Below, piece after piece: positions 9,358-18,872 of a stretch of 51,532 nucleotides of DNA. Each line of letters begins with the position of its first letter. Within the stretch, counting starts at the first letter, position 1. The stretch covers positions 1 through 51,532 of the forward strand of contig MFNV01000010.1 of NCBI GenBank assembly GCA_001782165.1, read 5' to 3'. The notes beneath the pieces are model-generated. The model saw only the letters and a program-made list of their open reading frames with translations, was not told the DNA's origin and did not search any database. This DNA is from Candidatus Levybacteria bacterium RIFCSPHIGHO2_01_FULL_41_15. Lineage in GTDB: Bacteria > Patescibacteriota > Microgenomatia > Levybacterales > UBA12049. The position numbers and the translations under genes are program-made.

Positions 9358-9484
9358 CCCGCATAAACTCCTTTCAGTCGTAATAAACCGATACTACAAA
9401 TACTGCCAATAAATACCAATTTCAAATAAATAAACATTGGTTGATTTAGAATTTGCTAATTTGTCGATTGGATTACTTGATAAT

Positions 9485-9715
9485 TTAAATTGTTTTCAGA
9501 AGTTTTAAATATTCTTTACGAGTTATGCCCGCAGTTTTGAGATTGCGAAGAATTATAAACTCTGGAGTTTCTCTATATATAGGAATTATAATTGGTCTAA
9601 TAATACCTTCTTTTTCATAAACCAAATGATCGCCTCGCGTCCGAACATATATAAATCCTTTTTTCTCAAACACCTTTGCTAGTTTTCTGTAGTGGACAGG
9701 CGTGATCCTGGGCAT
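9485..9715 (-). CDS. hicA: HicA-family mRNA interferase toxin
   Basis: KVFEKKGFIYVRTRGDHLVYEKEG...NLKTAGITRKEYLKLL; overlaps HicB-like ORF. Confidence 0.8.
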   Translation of the reverse strand: MPRITPVHYRKLAKVFEKKGFIYVRTRGDHLVYEKEGIIRPIIIPIYRETPEFIILRNLKTAGITRKEYLKLLKTI

Positions 9716-10005
9716 TATGTAAGTCTTATCTTGGGGAACAAAAAAGTCTCAAAAGTTACTCGGGGTGGAATTAGACGACCCTTTTTCTTTTGAAATCCTA
9801 GTTCCTCAAGAAGTTCTTTAAGTCTACCCTTTCTTTCAGCTTCCTCAAGAACTATTTCTATTGCTTCATGAAGATTTTGGCGAGCTTTATCTTCTGTGGG
9901 ACCGCAGGACGCAACATCAAGCTCCGGAGTATAAGCAACAAACGGTGCATCTTTAGATCTCTTGTCGATCATAATCTTTACTGTCATTGGAGCCGCTATT
10001 TTCAT
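9715..10005 (-). CDS. hicB: HicB-family antitoxin
   Basis: APFVAYTPELDVASCGPTEDKARQNLHEAIEIVLEEAERKG. Confidence 0.8.
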   Translation of the reverse strand: MKIAAPMTVKIMIDKRSKDAPFVAYTPELDVASCGPTEDKARQNLHEAIEIVLEEAERKGRLKELLEELGFQKKKGRLIPPRVTFETFLFPKIRLT

Positions 10006-10129
10006 ACAGACCCATTGTAGCAGTTATAAATAAAAAATCAACCCAAGATTCGATCCAATATTATTGGTTGATTTGGAATTTGTTAATTGGTTTATTGGAT
10101 TATTTACCTCTTTGTGCATATAATTAAGT

Positions 10130-10642
10130 ATGTTTATACCTTTGGCTGAGACCCCGGTTGAACTGCGCCCGGGAGGGGAAGAGAGAAATTGTTTTTATTT
10201 TTATGAGAGAGACCCCAATCTTCCTCTTGAAGTTAAGATAACAAGACTCCCGCCCCATTTTGATATGGATTTAAATTGGCATAGACATAAGTTTGTCGAA
10301 GAATTTTCAGTACCTCTCATCGGTGAAGTTCTAATTAAAGAAAAGAAAGATGCAGATGTCCTTAGGAAAAGAATTTCAGAGGCAATTTTAAAAAAAGGTG
10401 AGTGGGTTGTCGGAATAGAGTGTAAGAGCACAAAAAGCGTTAAACTTCTAATAGAGAAAGCTAGCGGAGGAAGAAGAAAAGTTGAGGTGATATTCATTCC
10501 TGAATACACAGAGGGAAAAGATTGGCATACTGTCGGAAACCCTACGGATGATCTTGTAGTTATGCTGACTCTTAAGAGAGTGCCTAGAAAGATTTTTAGG
10601 AAGGACCCAATGGTTTTCCAGGTAGATAGAGAAAAGAAATAA
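10130..10642 (+). CDS. Hypothetical protein, possible cupin-like fold
   Basis: Complete ORF; HRHKFVEEFSVPLIGEVLI resembles a cupin motif only weakly. Confidence 0.5.
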   Translation: MFIPLAETPVELRPGGEERNCFYFYERDPNLPLEVKITRLPPHFDMDLNWHRHKFVEEFSVPLIGEVLIKEKKDADVLRKRISEAILKKGEWVVGIECKSTKSVKLLIEKASGGRRKVEVIFIPEYTEGKDWHTVGNPTDDLVVMLTLKRVPRKIFRKDPMVFQVDREKK

Positions 10643-10904
10643 AAGACTATAAGTCTATAAACTTGATAATTTAACTTCACATCTCCCAATATATATCCTA
10701 TAGCTTGACAAAATCTTCAAAATTTAATATAATCCCTCATAGCTTTTACAGCAACCTTTCTGCAATTGCGCAGTCTGCTTTGTTTTAAAAGCGTACATTG
10801 ACAAAAACACACAGGAAAGGAGGAGCAACCGAATAAAAGGAAATTGGTCAGGAAAATGCACCAGTTTTCTTCTAAGCCGAATACCAGTTTGAAAGGAGCC
10901 AGAA

Positions 10905-11624
10905 ATGGCATCATGGATTACGGCTGCGGAGTGTGAAGAACGCTTCCCCGGCTGGCTTGCCGCACGTGGCGAGAATGGCTGGAGAGTGGATGTAGCAAAG
11001 CGCTGCATCAGCTCGCGTTTTGGATTCGCAGAAGTGCGGGTTCAGCTCAACCAGGACGGAACACCCGCTTTCGATCGAGTGGTCTGTGGAGAGGCACCGA
11101 ACATAAACGCGGTTGCGTACTACGTTAAGGACGGTGTCTGGTATATTGGTGTCACTTTTCAGGTGCGCCCGTTCGCAGACCTCGCCTATGGCGTACCCGC
11201 AGACCCGCCGATCAAATTCGCTCAGCCTGTGATGGGTTTTCGCGATAAGATCGTGGGTAAGGTTGCATCGGCAGTTTTCGAATCCGCCCCTGAGGGTGCG
11301 AAGAGAGAAGTGCTCGAAGAAGCCGGCGTCAACGATGTCATGTCAATCCAGAGCATGGGACAGCACTGGGGCAACCCGACTGGACCGCTCGTGACGCCAA
11401 CCGACCTTCTCGAGATCCAAGTCAATCCCGAGTCCATCGACACGAGCAAGCTGGATCGTGAAGAGCTCATCTACAAGTGTGAGTACCTTTCGACAAGCGA
11501 ACTCGTTTCGCGAATAGCTTCTGGTGAGCACGATGGCGTGAACTACCGTGCAAGCGTTGCGATGAACACGTTCTTCGTGTTTTTCGCTCGCCACCCTGAG
11601 GCGCTCGCGCAGGCGACTTCATAG
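10905..11624 (+). CDS. NUDIX-like hydrolase
   Basis: VASAVFESAPEGAKREVLEEAGVNDV resembles the Nudix box (REXXEEXG); preceded by aaaggagcc RBS. Confidence 0.65.
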   Translation: MASWITAAECEERFPGWLAARGENGWRVDVAKRCISSRFGFAEVRVQLNQDGTPAFDRVVCGEAPNINAVAYYVKDGVWYIGVTFQVRPFADLAYGVPADPPIKFAQPVMGFRDKIVGKVASAVFESAPEGAKREVLEEAGVNDVMSIQSMGQHWGNPTGPLVTPTDLLEIQVNPESIDTSKLDREELIYKCEYLSTSELVSRIASGEHDGVNYRASVAMNTFFVFFARHPEALAQATS

Positions 11625-11858
11625 ATCAATCTTCTCGGGGGGAATGTTGACGGAATTGGGCATAAGGCTTGATTTCAGGTCGGTTGAGCCGACTCTTTCC
11701 CTCTGCCCTTCGGGGTTTTCTTTTGCCCTTTGGGCGTACTAAGTATGAATTAAGCTTTGAATCTTAAGGCAAATTGCGCCTTAATTTTAAATTTTAAATT
11801 TTTAATTTTTAATTTTTCTTGGTATACCTGTGTGTTTTTTGTTTCAAAAATATATACT

Positions 11859-12620
11859 ATGAATACTGTGTTAGTTTCACCACTATACGATCCGGATGCC
11901 AGACTTGCGAAGCAAGTCTTAAATGTTGGCAAAAAGCTTTTTTCTATCTACTCTGGAAAAATTTTCGTTTCCATTTCTCACAATACATCAGAAGATACAG
12001 AAGGAGCCTTAAGAGAAGCGGGTATTCCATTTTCTGTAACAGCCGAGTCGATATCTTTGGGACAAAACTACAGAAGGGCGATAAAAGGAGGATTAAGACT
12101 TAATCCCACCCATATACATTTTGTTGATTTCGATAGGGCACTCCATTGGGTAGAAAGATTTTCCGAGGAGCTTTTGAAAGTAGATAAAGAAATAGAAAAG
12201 AGAAGAGGACTAGTATCTTTTGTGCGAACTAGAAGAGCATTTGAGTCACATCCTCTTATTCAAAGAACGACGGAAACCGCTGTCAACGCTATTGCGACTG
12301 AAATTGCAGGCATAGATGTAGATATTATGTCGGGGTCTTTTGGGTTTGATAAAAAAACGGCAGAGACTATCATAGGAAAATCTAAGAGAGATGATTTCGG
12401 CATTTATGCTGAATTTTTGCAAATTGCATTAAAGCACAAAATTAAAATAACCACGATTGAGGTAGAAGGTCTTGAATGGGAAACACCCGATCAGTTCCGG
12501 GAAAAGATAGAGAAGGAAGGATATCTAGCATGGCTCAATGAATTTGAGTCTTTGCCCGAGTGGAAAAAAAGAGTGAAATTAATAGAAGAATCTGCAGCAG
12601 TTCTTACTAAAAATAAGTAA
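11859..12620 (+). CDS. Hypothetical protein (possibly glycosyltransferase-like)
   Basis: ORF; ATG at 11859 is more plausible than 11757 because the upstream part is AT-rich low-complexity sequence. Confidence 0.5.
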   Translation: MNTVLVSPLYDPDARLAKQVLNVGKKLFSIYSGKIFVSISHNTSEDTEGALREAGIPFSVTAESISLGQNYRRAIKGGLRLNPTHIHFVDFDRALHWVERFSEELLKVDKEIEKRRGLVSFVRTRRAFESHPLIQRTTETAVNAIATEIAGIDVDIMSGSFGFDKKTAETIIGKSKRDDFGIYAEFLQIALKHKIKITTIEVEGLEWETPDQFREKIEKEGYLAWLNEFESLPEWKKRVKLIEESAAVLTKNK

Positions 12621-12659
12621 GTTAGATTTGGATTTTTATCCCCGGGGACCCCACAGAAG

Positions 12660-12702
12660 CTTACTTTTCACCTTTTCATCCGCCAGCTGGCGGAACGGCT
12701 CA
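12660..12702. repeat. 43-bp direct repeat copy B
   Basis: Identical to 8965..9007. Confidence 0.95.
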
Positions 12703-12734
12703 CGGAGCGCTTCGGCGGGGCAGGCATTGTAGAT

Positions 12735-13601
12735 TTATATATTAATTTTAATTGCCGGTGACATTGTACTTTTCAAGACTGCCTTCTGGATGTTTTCGGG
12801 TTTTATGGCCTCAATTATTGTATCTATATTTTCTTTGAGTTTTTTATCTCCAAAGGAAAACTTGCCTACAGTTAAATGAATAATGGGAGTTTTTGCCTCG
12901 TTTTTAAATGAAATTTGCCCTGCCTCAAATTTTTTGATCAGACTTTCTGGGTTAAGGGTAATAGTTCCATTCTTTGGATTTGGCATAAGGCCGCGAGGGC
13001 CCAGGATTTTCGCAACTTTTGCAAGTTTGGGCATCATGTCGGGAGTTGCAACAAGAATATCAAAATTTATTTTTCCTCCTTCAATTTCTTCAATTAATTC
13101 ATCGCTTGCTATGGCGATTTTTGTAGTTTTCCCTGTTCCGTGAGGGAGAGTAACGGTTCCCGAAACTCCTGTCCCGACAGTATTTAAATGAAGCTCAACA
13201 GTTTCATCAAACTTGGCTTTTTGAAATTTGGAAAGAAGCTCTAGAGCTTCAGAAAGCGGATAGATTTTTGACTTGTCTAAAACCTGAACTGAAGTCTGGT
13301 ATCGTTTGGAACGAACCCTTTTCTTTATGAATTTTTCTTTCTTGCCCTTCGACTCGGCCTTCGTAGCCATCGCGGTGGAGGAGGCAGTCTTGGCGAAGGA
13401 GGGTTCTTCCTTCCCCTCTTCAGTGGGTTTTGTTTCTAAAACTTTCTCAATTTCTTCCTCATTAGGCCCTACAGCAACTACCCGCTCTCCTCCATGAGCT
13501 CCTTTTGCCATCTTTTTGGCTTCTTTTTTTTCTTTTGTTTTTTTCTTTTCTTTTTCTTCTTCCTCCGGTAACCCGAAGGTTTTAACTCTTACTTTACCCA
13601 T
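12735..13601 (-). CDS. rplA: Ribosomal protein uL1 with Lys/Glu-rich N-terminal extension
   Basis: SKRYQTSVQVLDKSKIYPLSEALELL...LPHGTGKTTKIAI...MMPKLAKVAKILGPRGLMPNPKNGT. Confidence 0.95.
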   Translation of the reverse strand: MGKVRVKTFGLPEEEEKEKKKTKEKKEAKKMAKGAHGGERVVAVGPNEEEIEKVLETKPTEEGKEEPSFAKTASSTAMATKAESKGKKEKFIKKRVRSKRYQTSVQVLDKSKIYPLSEALELLSKFQKAKFDETVELHLNTVGTGVSGTVTLPHGTGKTTKIAIASDELIEEIEGGKINFDILVATPDMMPKLAKVAKILGPRGLMPNPKNGTITLNPESLIKKFEAGQISFKNEAKTPIIHLTVGKFSFGDKKLKENIDTIIEAIKPENIQKAVLKSTMSPAIKINI

Positions 13602-13739
13602 AAACTCCTTTTAGTCGTAAATCTCAAATCCAAAATTCAAAAATCTAAATAATTTCAAAATTCTAATTTTCTAAATCCAAAACTTTTTGTATTTTGATAT
13701 TAAGTTTTATTTGTGATTTGTGATTTTAAATTTTCAATT

Positions 13740-14162
13740 TTATTCTATTTGTACTCCCATTGATCTTGCTGTTCCCTCAACCACTTTCATTGCTTGCCCG
13801 ACGTCACCGGTATTTAAATCATCCATCTTAGCCTTGGCAATTTCTTCGACCTGCGTTTTTGTCAGAGTTCCTGCTGTTTCTCTTCCCGGCTTACCCGAAC
13901 CTTTTTCTTTTGCAAGAGCCTTTTTGATCATCTCTGCAACCGGAGGCTTTTTTGTTATAAAGGAAAAAGTGCGGTCCTCATAGACAGTAATGACAGCAGG
14001 GATAATTGTTCCTTTTTGATCTTCGGTCTTTTCATTAAACGCCCTTACAAACTCCATGATGGGAAGTCCATGCTGCCCCAGGGCAGGTCCCACAGGCGGA
14101 GCAGGAGTAGCTTCTCCTCCCGGAATATTTAGTTTTATAATTGTTTTAATTTTCTTTGCCAT
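13740..14162 (-). CDS. rplK: Ribosomal protein uL11
   Basis: [40 protein letters not shown]. Confidence 0.96.
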   Translation of the reverse strand: MAKKIKTIIKLNIPGGEATPAPPVGPALGQHGLPIMEFVRAFNEKTEDQKGTIIPAVITVYEDRTFSFITKKPPVAEMIKKALAKEKGSGKPGRETAGTLTKTQVEEIAKAKMDDLNTGDVGQAMKVVEGTARSMGVQIE

Positions 14163-14222
14163 AATTCAGTTATGAGTTCAGGGTTCTTAGTTATGAGCAC
14201 CTTTTAGCGTATAAGTGTATAT

Positions 14223-14555
14223 TATATAGATTTTTTTAATTTACTCAACATCTTTGAAATAGTTATAATTTTTTCTAGCAAAGCATCCTTTTCGCTTTAA
14301 CTTATTAATTTTTGTTTAAATGACGTTTCTATTAAGGGTACACATTCGTGAGCAGATCCGCGGCTAATTGTTATAAAACGTTTAAACTCCAACCTTGTTC
14401 TACTAGCGCCTTCTGCTATGTTTAAGACAATCGACAAAAATGCTCTTCTTATTTGATCAGTGAGAGAAAAAGAATGTTCTCTTGGCCACTTTTTAGTTAT
14501 CTCATAAACTTCGTTACAGAAATCAAAGCTATTTGATAAACTTTAAGTTTTTCAA
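14223..14555 (-). pseudogene. Degenerate four helix bundle (S23/IVP) gene between nusG and rplK
   Basis: Minus-strand translation (one frameshift, one in-frame TAA): NFEKLKVYQIAL / DFCNEVYEITKKWPREHSFSLTDQIRRAFLSIVLNIAEGASRTRLEFKRFITISRGSAHECVPLIETSFKQKLIS*SEKDALLEKIITISKMLSKLKKSI. Confidence 0.85.
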
Positions 14556-14591
14556 AATTAAACTCATAACCCATAACTCATCACTCATCAC

Positions 14592-15176
14592 TCATAACTT
14601 AGCTACCTGTAGAAAATCTAACTCAACGGGTGTTTCGCGGCCAAAGATTGAAACTAAGACTTTAAGTCTTCCCTTGGTTTCATCAATCTCATCAATCGTT
14701 CCTAAGAAGTCTGCAAAAGGGCCATCGATTATTTTTACCGCTTCTCCTTTAACAAAAGCAGCCTTATAAAGAGGTTCCTCCATTACCATAAACTTCTGAA
14801 TTGCTTCAACTTCTTTCTCGGAAATCGGCGTTGGCTTGTTTCCCGTACCGATGAAGGAAGTTACCCCCTGTGTGGTTCTGACCAAGAGCCAGCTTTCATT
14901 ATCAAGAATCATCTTGACAAGTATGTATCCGGGAAAAATCTTTTCTTTTACAGATTCTTTTTTGCCTCCCGAGACTTTTATAGTGTTTCTCTTGGGGACT
15001 ATAATGTCAAAAATTCTGTCCTCAAATCCGAGACTCTGAAGCCTTTGTTTTAAGGTTTTGACCACGCGATCTTCATGCCCGGAGTAGGTATGGACGATGT
15101 ACCACTTGGCGCTTGAAGAGACATCAACCCGACCTTTCTCTTTTTTTGTTTCCGACTCTTTTATTTGAGTATCCAT
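14592..15176 (-). CDS. nusG: Transcription termination/antitermination protein NusG
   Basis: [22 protein letters not shown]...FPGYILVKM...[21 protein letters not shown]...[11 protein letters not shown]. Confidence 0.96.
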   Translation of the reverse strand: MDTQIKESETKKEKGRVDVSSSAKWYIVHTYSGHEDRVVKTLKQRLQSLGFEDRIFDIIVPKRNTIKVSGGKKESVKEKIFPGYILVKMILDNESWLLVRTTQGVTSFIGTGNKPTPISEKEVEAIQKFMVMEEPLYKAAFVKGEAVKIIDGPFADFLGTIDEIDETKGRLKVLVSIFGRETPVELDFLQVAKL

Positions 15177-15340
15177 ATCATCAAAATTTCTAATTTCTAA
15201 TTCCTAATTATCTAAATAAATCCCCCCGCAAAGCGGGATCCCGCATTTGCGGTGACTAAATCCTAAATAAATCCCAAATTCAAAAAATTTCAAATATCAA
15301 GCTTAGGTTAATTAGATCAATTAGAGCAATTAGGTTAATT

Positions 15341-15523
15341 TTACTTTAATATTATTTCTGTTAACTTTGTCAGTATGAAATCTAGTCCTCCCAAGAAAAT
15401 TCCGACCACAACACTTACGAAAATAACCACAAAAGTGAGTCTTATGATCTCATCTCTAGTAGGCCAAACAACTTTTTTAAGTTCATCCTGAACCTCTTTT
15501 AAAAAAGAAACCGGTGTTGCCAT
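15341..15523 (-). CDS. secE: Preprotein translocase subunit SecE
   Basis: FLKEVQDELKKVVWPTRDEIIRLTFVVIFVSVVVGIFLGGLDFILTKL. Confidence 0.93.
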   Translation of the reverse strand: MATPVSFLKEVQDELKKVVWPTRDEIIRLTFVVIFVSVVVGIFLGGLDFILTKLTEIILK

Positions 15524-15739
15524 ACATTGGAAAATCCTAAATTCGAAATCATAAATCCTAAATAAATCTTAATTTTCAAATATCAAATTTCCAAAAGGTT
15601 TTGGATTTTGATTATTATGATTTTGATATTATTTAGGATTTAGATATTAGTGCTTAGAATTTACTTTTGTTATTCTAACAAAAGTTGGTTGACATGTAAA
15701 GATAGGGAAGGGTAAAATAGAGTTTATCACAGAATAATT

Positions 15740-16636
15740 ATGAGTAAGAAAATAAGGAAAGCGGTAATTCCGGCCGCAGGTTTTGGGACAAGATTTTTGC
15801 CTCAGACTAAAGCCATGCCTAAGGAAATGCTTCCGATTGTGGACAAACCTATTATCCAATATATAGTTGAAGAACTGGTAGGAGTCGGAATTGAGGACAT
15901 AATTATAGTAACAGGATATCACAAGAGGACAATTGAGGATCACTTCGATAGGCCAAGTCTTGAGCTTATTGAGAACTTAAGGAACGGAGGAGAAAATAAG
16001 CTGCCTTTGATTGAGCAGATCGAAAACATAGCCAATCTTGCCAACTTCATTTATGTCCGCCAAAAAGGCCCTTACGGCAATGGCACGCCTCTTCTTAATG
16101 TCCTGTCAATAATTGGAGATGAGCCTTTCATTTATACTTGGAGCGATGATTTTATAAAATCCGAACCTTCAAGGTTTAGGCAGCTTATAGATATCTATAA
16201 AGAATATCAGTGTACTGTGCTTGGGGGCATAAGAGTAAGACAAGAGGAAGATTTTGAGAAGTACGGATTTGCAGGAGGAAAAAAGATTAAAGACGGCCTT
16301 ATTGATGTTAGGACTTTAATCGAAAAGCCTGGCAAGAAAAATGCGCCTTCAGATCTTGCCACAGTCTCAGGATTTGTATTCACTCCTGACATTTTTGAAT
16401 ACATACAAAGAGCAAGAGAAAATCTGGGAGAAGGCGATGAACTTTACTACAACGATGCCTTAAAACTTATGCTGTCAGACGGAAGAAGGGTGGTTGCTAA
16501 AGAGATAAAGGGAGGAAAGTATTTCGACACAGGGAATAAACTTGAATACATGAAGACAATTGTTGAATTTGGTTTGGAACACGAAGATATAAAGGGAGAA
16601 TTCCGCGCTTTCCTCAAAGGTTTTAAGTTGGACTAA
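15740..16636 (+). CDS. galU: UTP--glucose-1-phosphate uridylyltransferase
   Basis: KAVIPAAGFGTRFLPQTKAMPKEMLPIVDKPIIQYIVEE. Confidence 0.95.
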   Translation: MSKKIRKAVIPAAGFGTRFLPQTKAMPKEMLPIVDKPIIQYIVEELVGVGIEDIIIVTGYHKRTIEDHFDRPSLELIENLRNGGENKLPLIEQIENIANLANFIYVRQKGPYGNGTPLLNVLSIIGDEPFIYTWSDDFIKSEPSRFRQLIDIYKEYQCTVLGGIRVRQEEDFEKYGFAGGKKIKDGLIDVRTLIEKPGKKNAPSDLATVSGFVFTPDIFEYIQRARENLGEGDELYYNDALKLMLSDGRRVVAKEIKGGKYFDTGNKLEYMKTIVEFGLEHEDIKGEFRAFLKGFKLD

Positions 16637-16712
16637 AATGGCAAAAACCATTTATTTCAGAGCAGGGATTTTTCCTGCAAAGCAGGATCCCGCTTTGCGG
16701 TGATAATTTTAA

Positions 16713-17372
16713 ATGAAAACTTCATCCATTCGAAAAACTCAGGACAAAAATTTTAAATTTCTAATTTTACTTTCGGGTTCAATAACATTAATTTTATTCC
16801 TTATTTTTTCAGTTCTCGCTTACATTGATCTTTTTACTAGTTTTGACTTTAATACGACTTTAAAACTTCAGGAAATAATTCCAAGAACATATGACACTCC
16901 CTTTTCTCTTTTTAGTCTTCTGGGATCTTTTGAAGTAACTGCCTTTATTCTTGTTTTCCTACTCTTTCTTCTGAAGAAAGCCAGAGGAGTTTATGTTTTA
17001 TGTTTATTTTTTCTTGCAATCGGCATAGAAGTTTTGGGGAAAACTCTTATAGATCATCCGGGACCTCCTCTTTTTTTTCTAAGATATAATTTCCCTTTTA
17101 ATTTCCCAAGCTCTGCTGTCGATACAGGATCCTCATTCCCTTCAGGGCATTCAACAAGAACAGCTTTTATAGGAGTTTTTGCATTGATTTTGATTTTGAA
17201 ATCTCAAAAATTATCAAGGAACCAAAGAATATTGATGTCATTTGTTATATTGCTTATAGTTTTGACTATGTTAGTAAGCCGTGTTTATCTTGGGGAACAC
17301 TGGGTATCAGATGTAATGGGAGGATTTCTTCTTGGGACCGGTTTTTCTCTTGTTGCCGGCCTTTTTCTCTAA
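16713..17372 (+). CDS. PAP2-family phosphatase
   Basis: GSSFPSGHSTRTAF...SRVYLGEHWVSDVMGG. Confidence 0.88.
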   Translation: MKTSSIRKTQDKNFKFLILLSGSITLILFLIFSVLAYIDLFTSFDFNTTLKLQEIIPRTYDTPFSLFSLLGSFEVTAFILVFLLFLLKKARGVYVLCLFFLAIGIEVLGKTLIDHPGPPLFFLRYNFPFNFPSSAVDTGSSFPSGHSTRTAFIGVFALILILKSQKLSRNQRILMSFVILLIVLTMLVSRVYLGEHWVSDVMGGFLLGTGFSLVAGLFL

Positions 17373-17409
17373 TTTGACTTCTTGGGACCTTTATGCTATA
17401 AGCTTATTC

Positions 17410-18084
17410 ATGACTCAAAGATCAGAACGTGGAGAAGTCACTGACGCCGAGCGCAGAATTATACAAGAGGTTACCAGGCAGTTTGGAGAAGTAGTGGGGG
17501 ATACTTCTTTGTCTGGTGATGAGTATAATGTGTTGGATGGGATAAAGCTTAAAGTAATTGTCAATAAAATTGCACAATACCAAGAGCTGGGAATAATGAG
17601 CGAGGATGATTTCAGGATGCTTTTTGATGAATTCTCATCAAGATATGAGGGCTCCATTTTACCAACAACCATAATGGGGCCGGATATAAAAGATGATCTT
17701 ACTGGATCTGATGGAGAAGGTTGGATTGTAAGCGCACACGCAAGCCGCTTGGAAAATCCAGAGGCAGCTTCTCATGCACACAGAGCTTTAAGAGCAATGC
17801 ATGCACTTGTTATGATAAGCTGGGCAGATATATCAAAGGAGAGAAGAGATGGTGCACTTCAAGAAAGCTTTAGGACAATTGGAGATCTTTATGGCTATAG
17901 GTATGACCAAAATATTGATAGGATCTATAGTGAGGGACGGGGGGACAGAGCAGCACAACTTGGAGCGTTAAGAACTAATGCAATGAATTTATTCAGAAGC
18001 GATACGGATTCATCACCCTTAAACCCCGGTGCATTAAACAAATTGTTTCATGTGTTTGAAATTGACTGTTCCCCGTTTCTCTAG
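17410..18084 (+). CDS. Hypothetical protein
   Basis: ORF; likely start MTQRSERGEV at 17410. Confidence 0.6.
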   Translation: MTQRSERGEVTDAERRIIQEVTRQFGEVVGDTSLSGDEYNVLDGIKLKVIVNKIAQYQELGIMSEDDFRMLFDEFSSRYEGSILPTTIMGPDIKDDLTGSDGEGWIVSAHASRLENPEAASHAHRALRAMHALVMISWADISKERRDGALQESFRTIGDLYGYRYDQNIDRIYSEGRGDRAAQLGALRTNAMNLFRSDTDSSPLNPGALNKLFHVFEIDCSPFL

Positions 18085-18560
18085 AACATTTTTACGAAGC
18101 CGATTTGAGGGAGAGTTTTGAATTTAAGTTTTTTATACAATCTGTGAGCTTTTGTATTACCTGTTGTTGAAACCAGAAATAAAGCATGGAATTTGTTTTT
18201 CTTTGAAATCTCCTCTATACATTTAATAAATTTACTTCCGATTCCTTGATTTCTATACTCAGGTTTTATATAAATCTCGTCGATCTCTCCATACATCCCG
18301 TCAAACTCGACACTGAATGCTTTATTATATATTGCATAGCCGATTATTTTCCCGTCTCTTTCAGCGACATAAAGCTCGACAAACTTTCTATCTGGCGCAT
18401 GAAGGAATAGTTGTTTTATTTTCCGCAAGTTAATAGGCATTTCCTGCGTGTCTTCTTTGTTGAGGGCGTACATGAGGATCTTTATAGAGTTGACATCACC
18501 TTTTTTAAACAGCCTGAATTTTACAGACGATCTGTTTTTTTTATTTTTTTTCACGCTCAA
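18081..18560 (-). CDS. GNAT N-acetyltransferase
   Basis: IDEIYIKPEYRNQGIGSKFIKCIEE...NTKAHRLYKKLKF. Confidence 0.85.
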   Translation of the reverse strand: MSVKKNKKNRSSVKFRLFKKGDVNSIKILMYALNKEDTQEMPINLRKIKQLFLHAPDRKFVELYVAERDGKIIGYAIYNKAFSVEFDGMYGEIDEIYIKPEYRNQGIGSKFIKCIEEISKKNKFHALFLVSTTGNTKAHRLYKKLKFKTLPQIGFVKMF

Positions 18561-18807
18561 CAGTGATCGTACATTCGGCTACAAGTGCTGCTATTGCTCC
18601 AACAGCCGCAAGGACCGGTGCCAGAAAAACTCCGACAACGCCTAAAGTTAGTGGAAACTGGATAAGCTCTTTCCCGCTTTTGTCTTTTATAATTACCCTT
18701 CTTACATTCCCCTCTTTAATAAGAACTTTTACTTTTTCCAAAAGCTCCTCGCCTCTCACCTGAAAAGTTTCTTCTGTAGTTTTCTTGGTTGTTTGTTTGA
18801 CCGTCAC
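18541..18807 (-). CDS. DUF4342-type small membrane protein
   Basis: GEELLEKVKVLIKEGNVRRVIIKDKSGKELIQFPLTLGVVGVFLAPVLAAVGAIAAL. Confidence 0.7.
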   Translation of the reverse strand: MTVKQTTKKTTEETFQVRGEELLEKVKVLIKEGNVRRVIIKDKSGKELIQFPLTLGVVGVFLAPVLAAVGAIAALVAECTITVEREKK

Positions 18808-18872
18808 AGCTTTATTATAGCAGATATTTTAGGCAAAAAGTCAAAGGGGAGTTTCTGCTCGGAATTAATCTT

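Noticed and set aside
10201-10689. 162-aa minus-strand ORF opposite 10130..10642
   Set aside because: Antisense shadow; the plus-strand protein has more plausible composition and start.
12660-12702. 43-bp repeat as a CRISPR repeat
   Set aside because: Only two perfect copies 3.7 kb apart and one diverged copy; no regularly spaced array and no cas genes.
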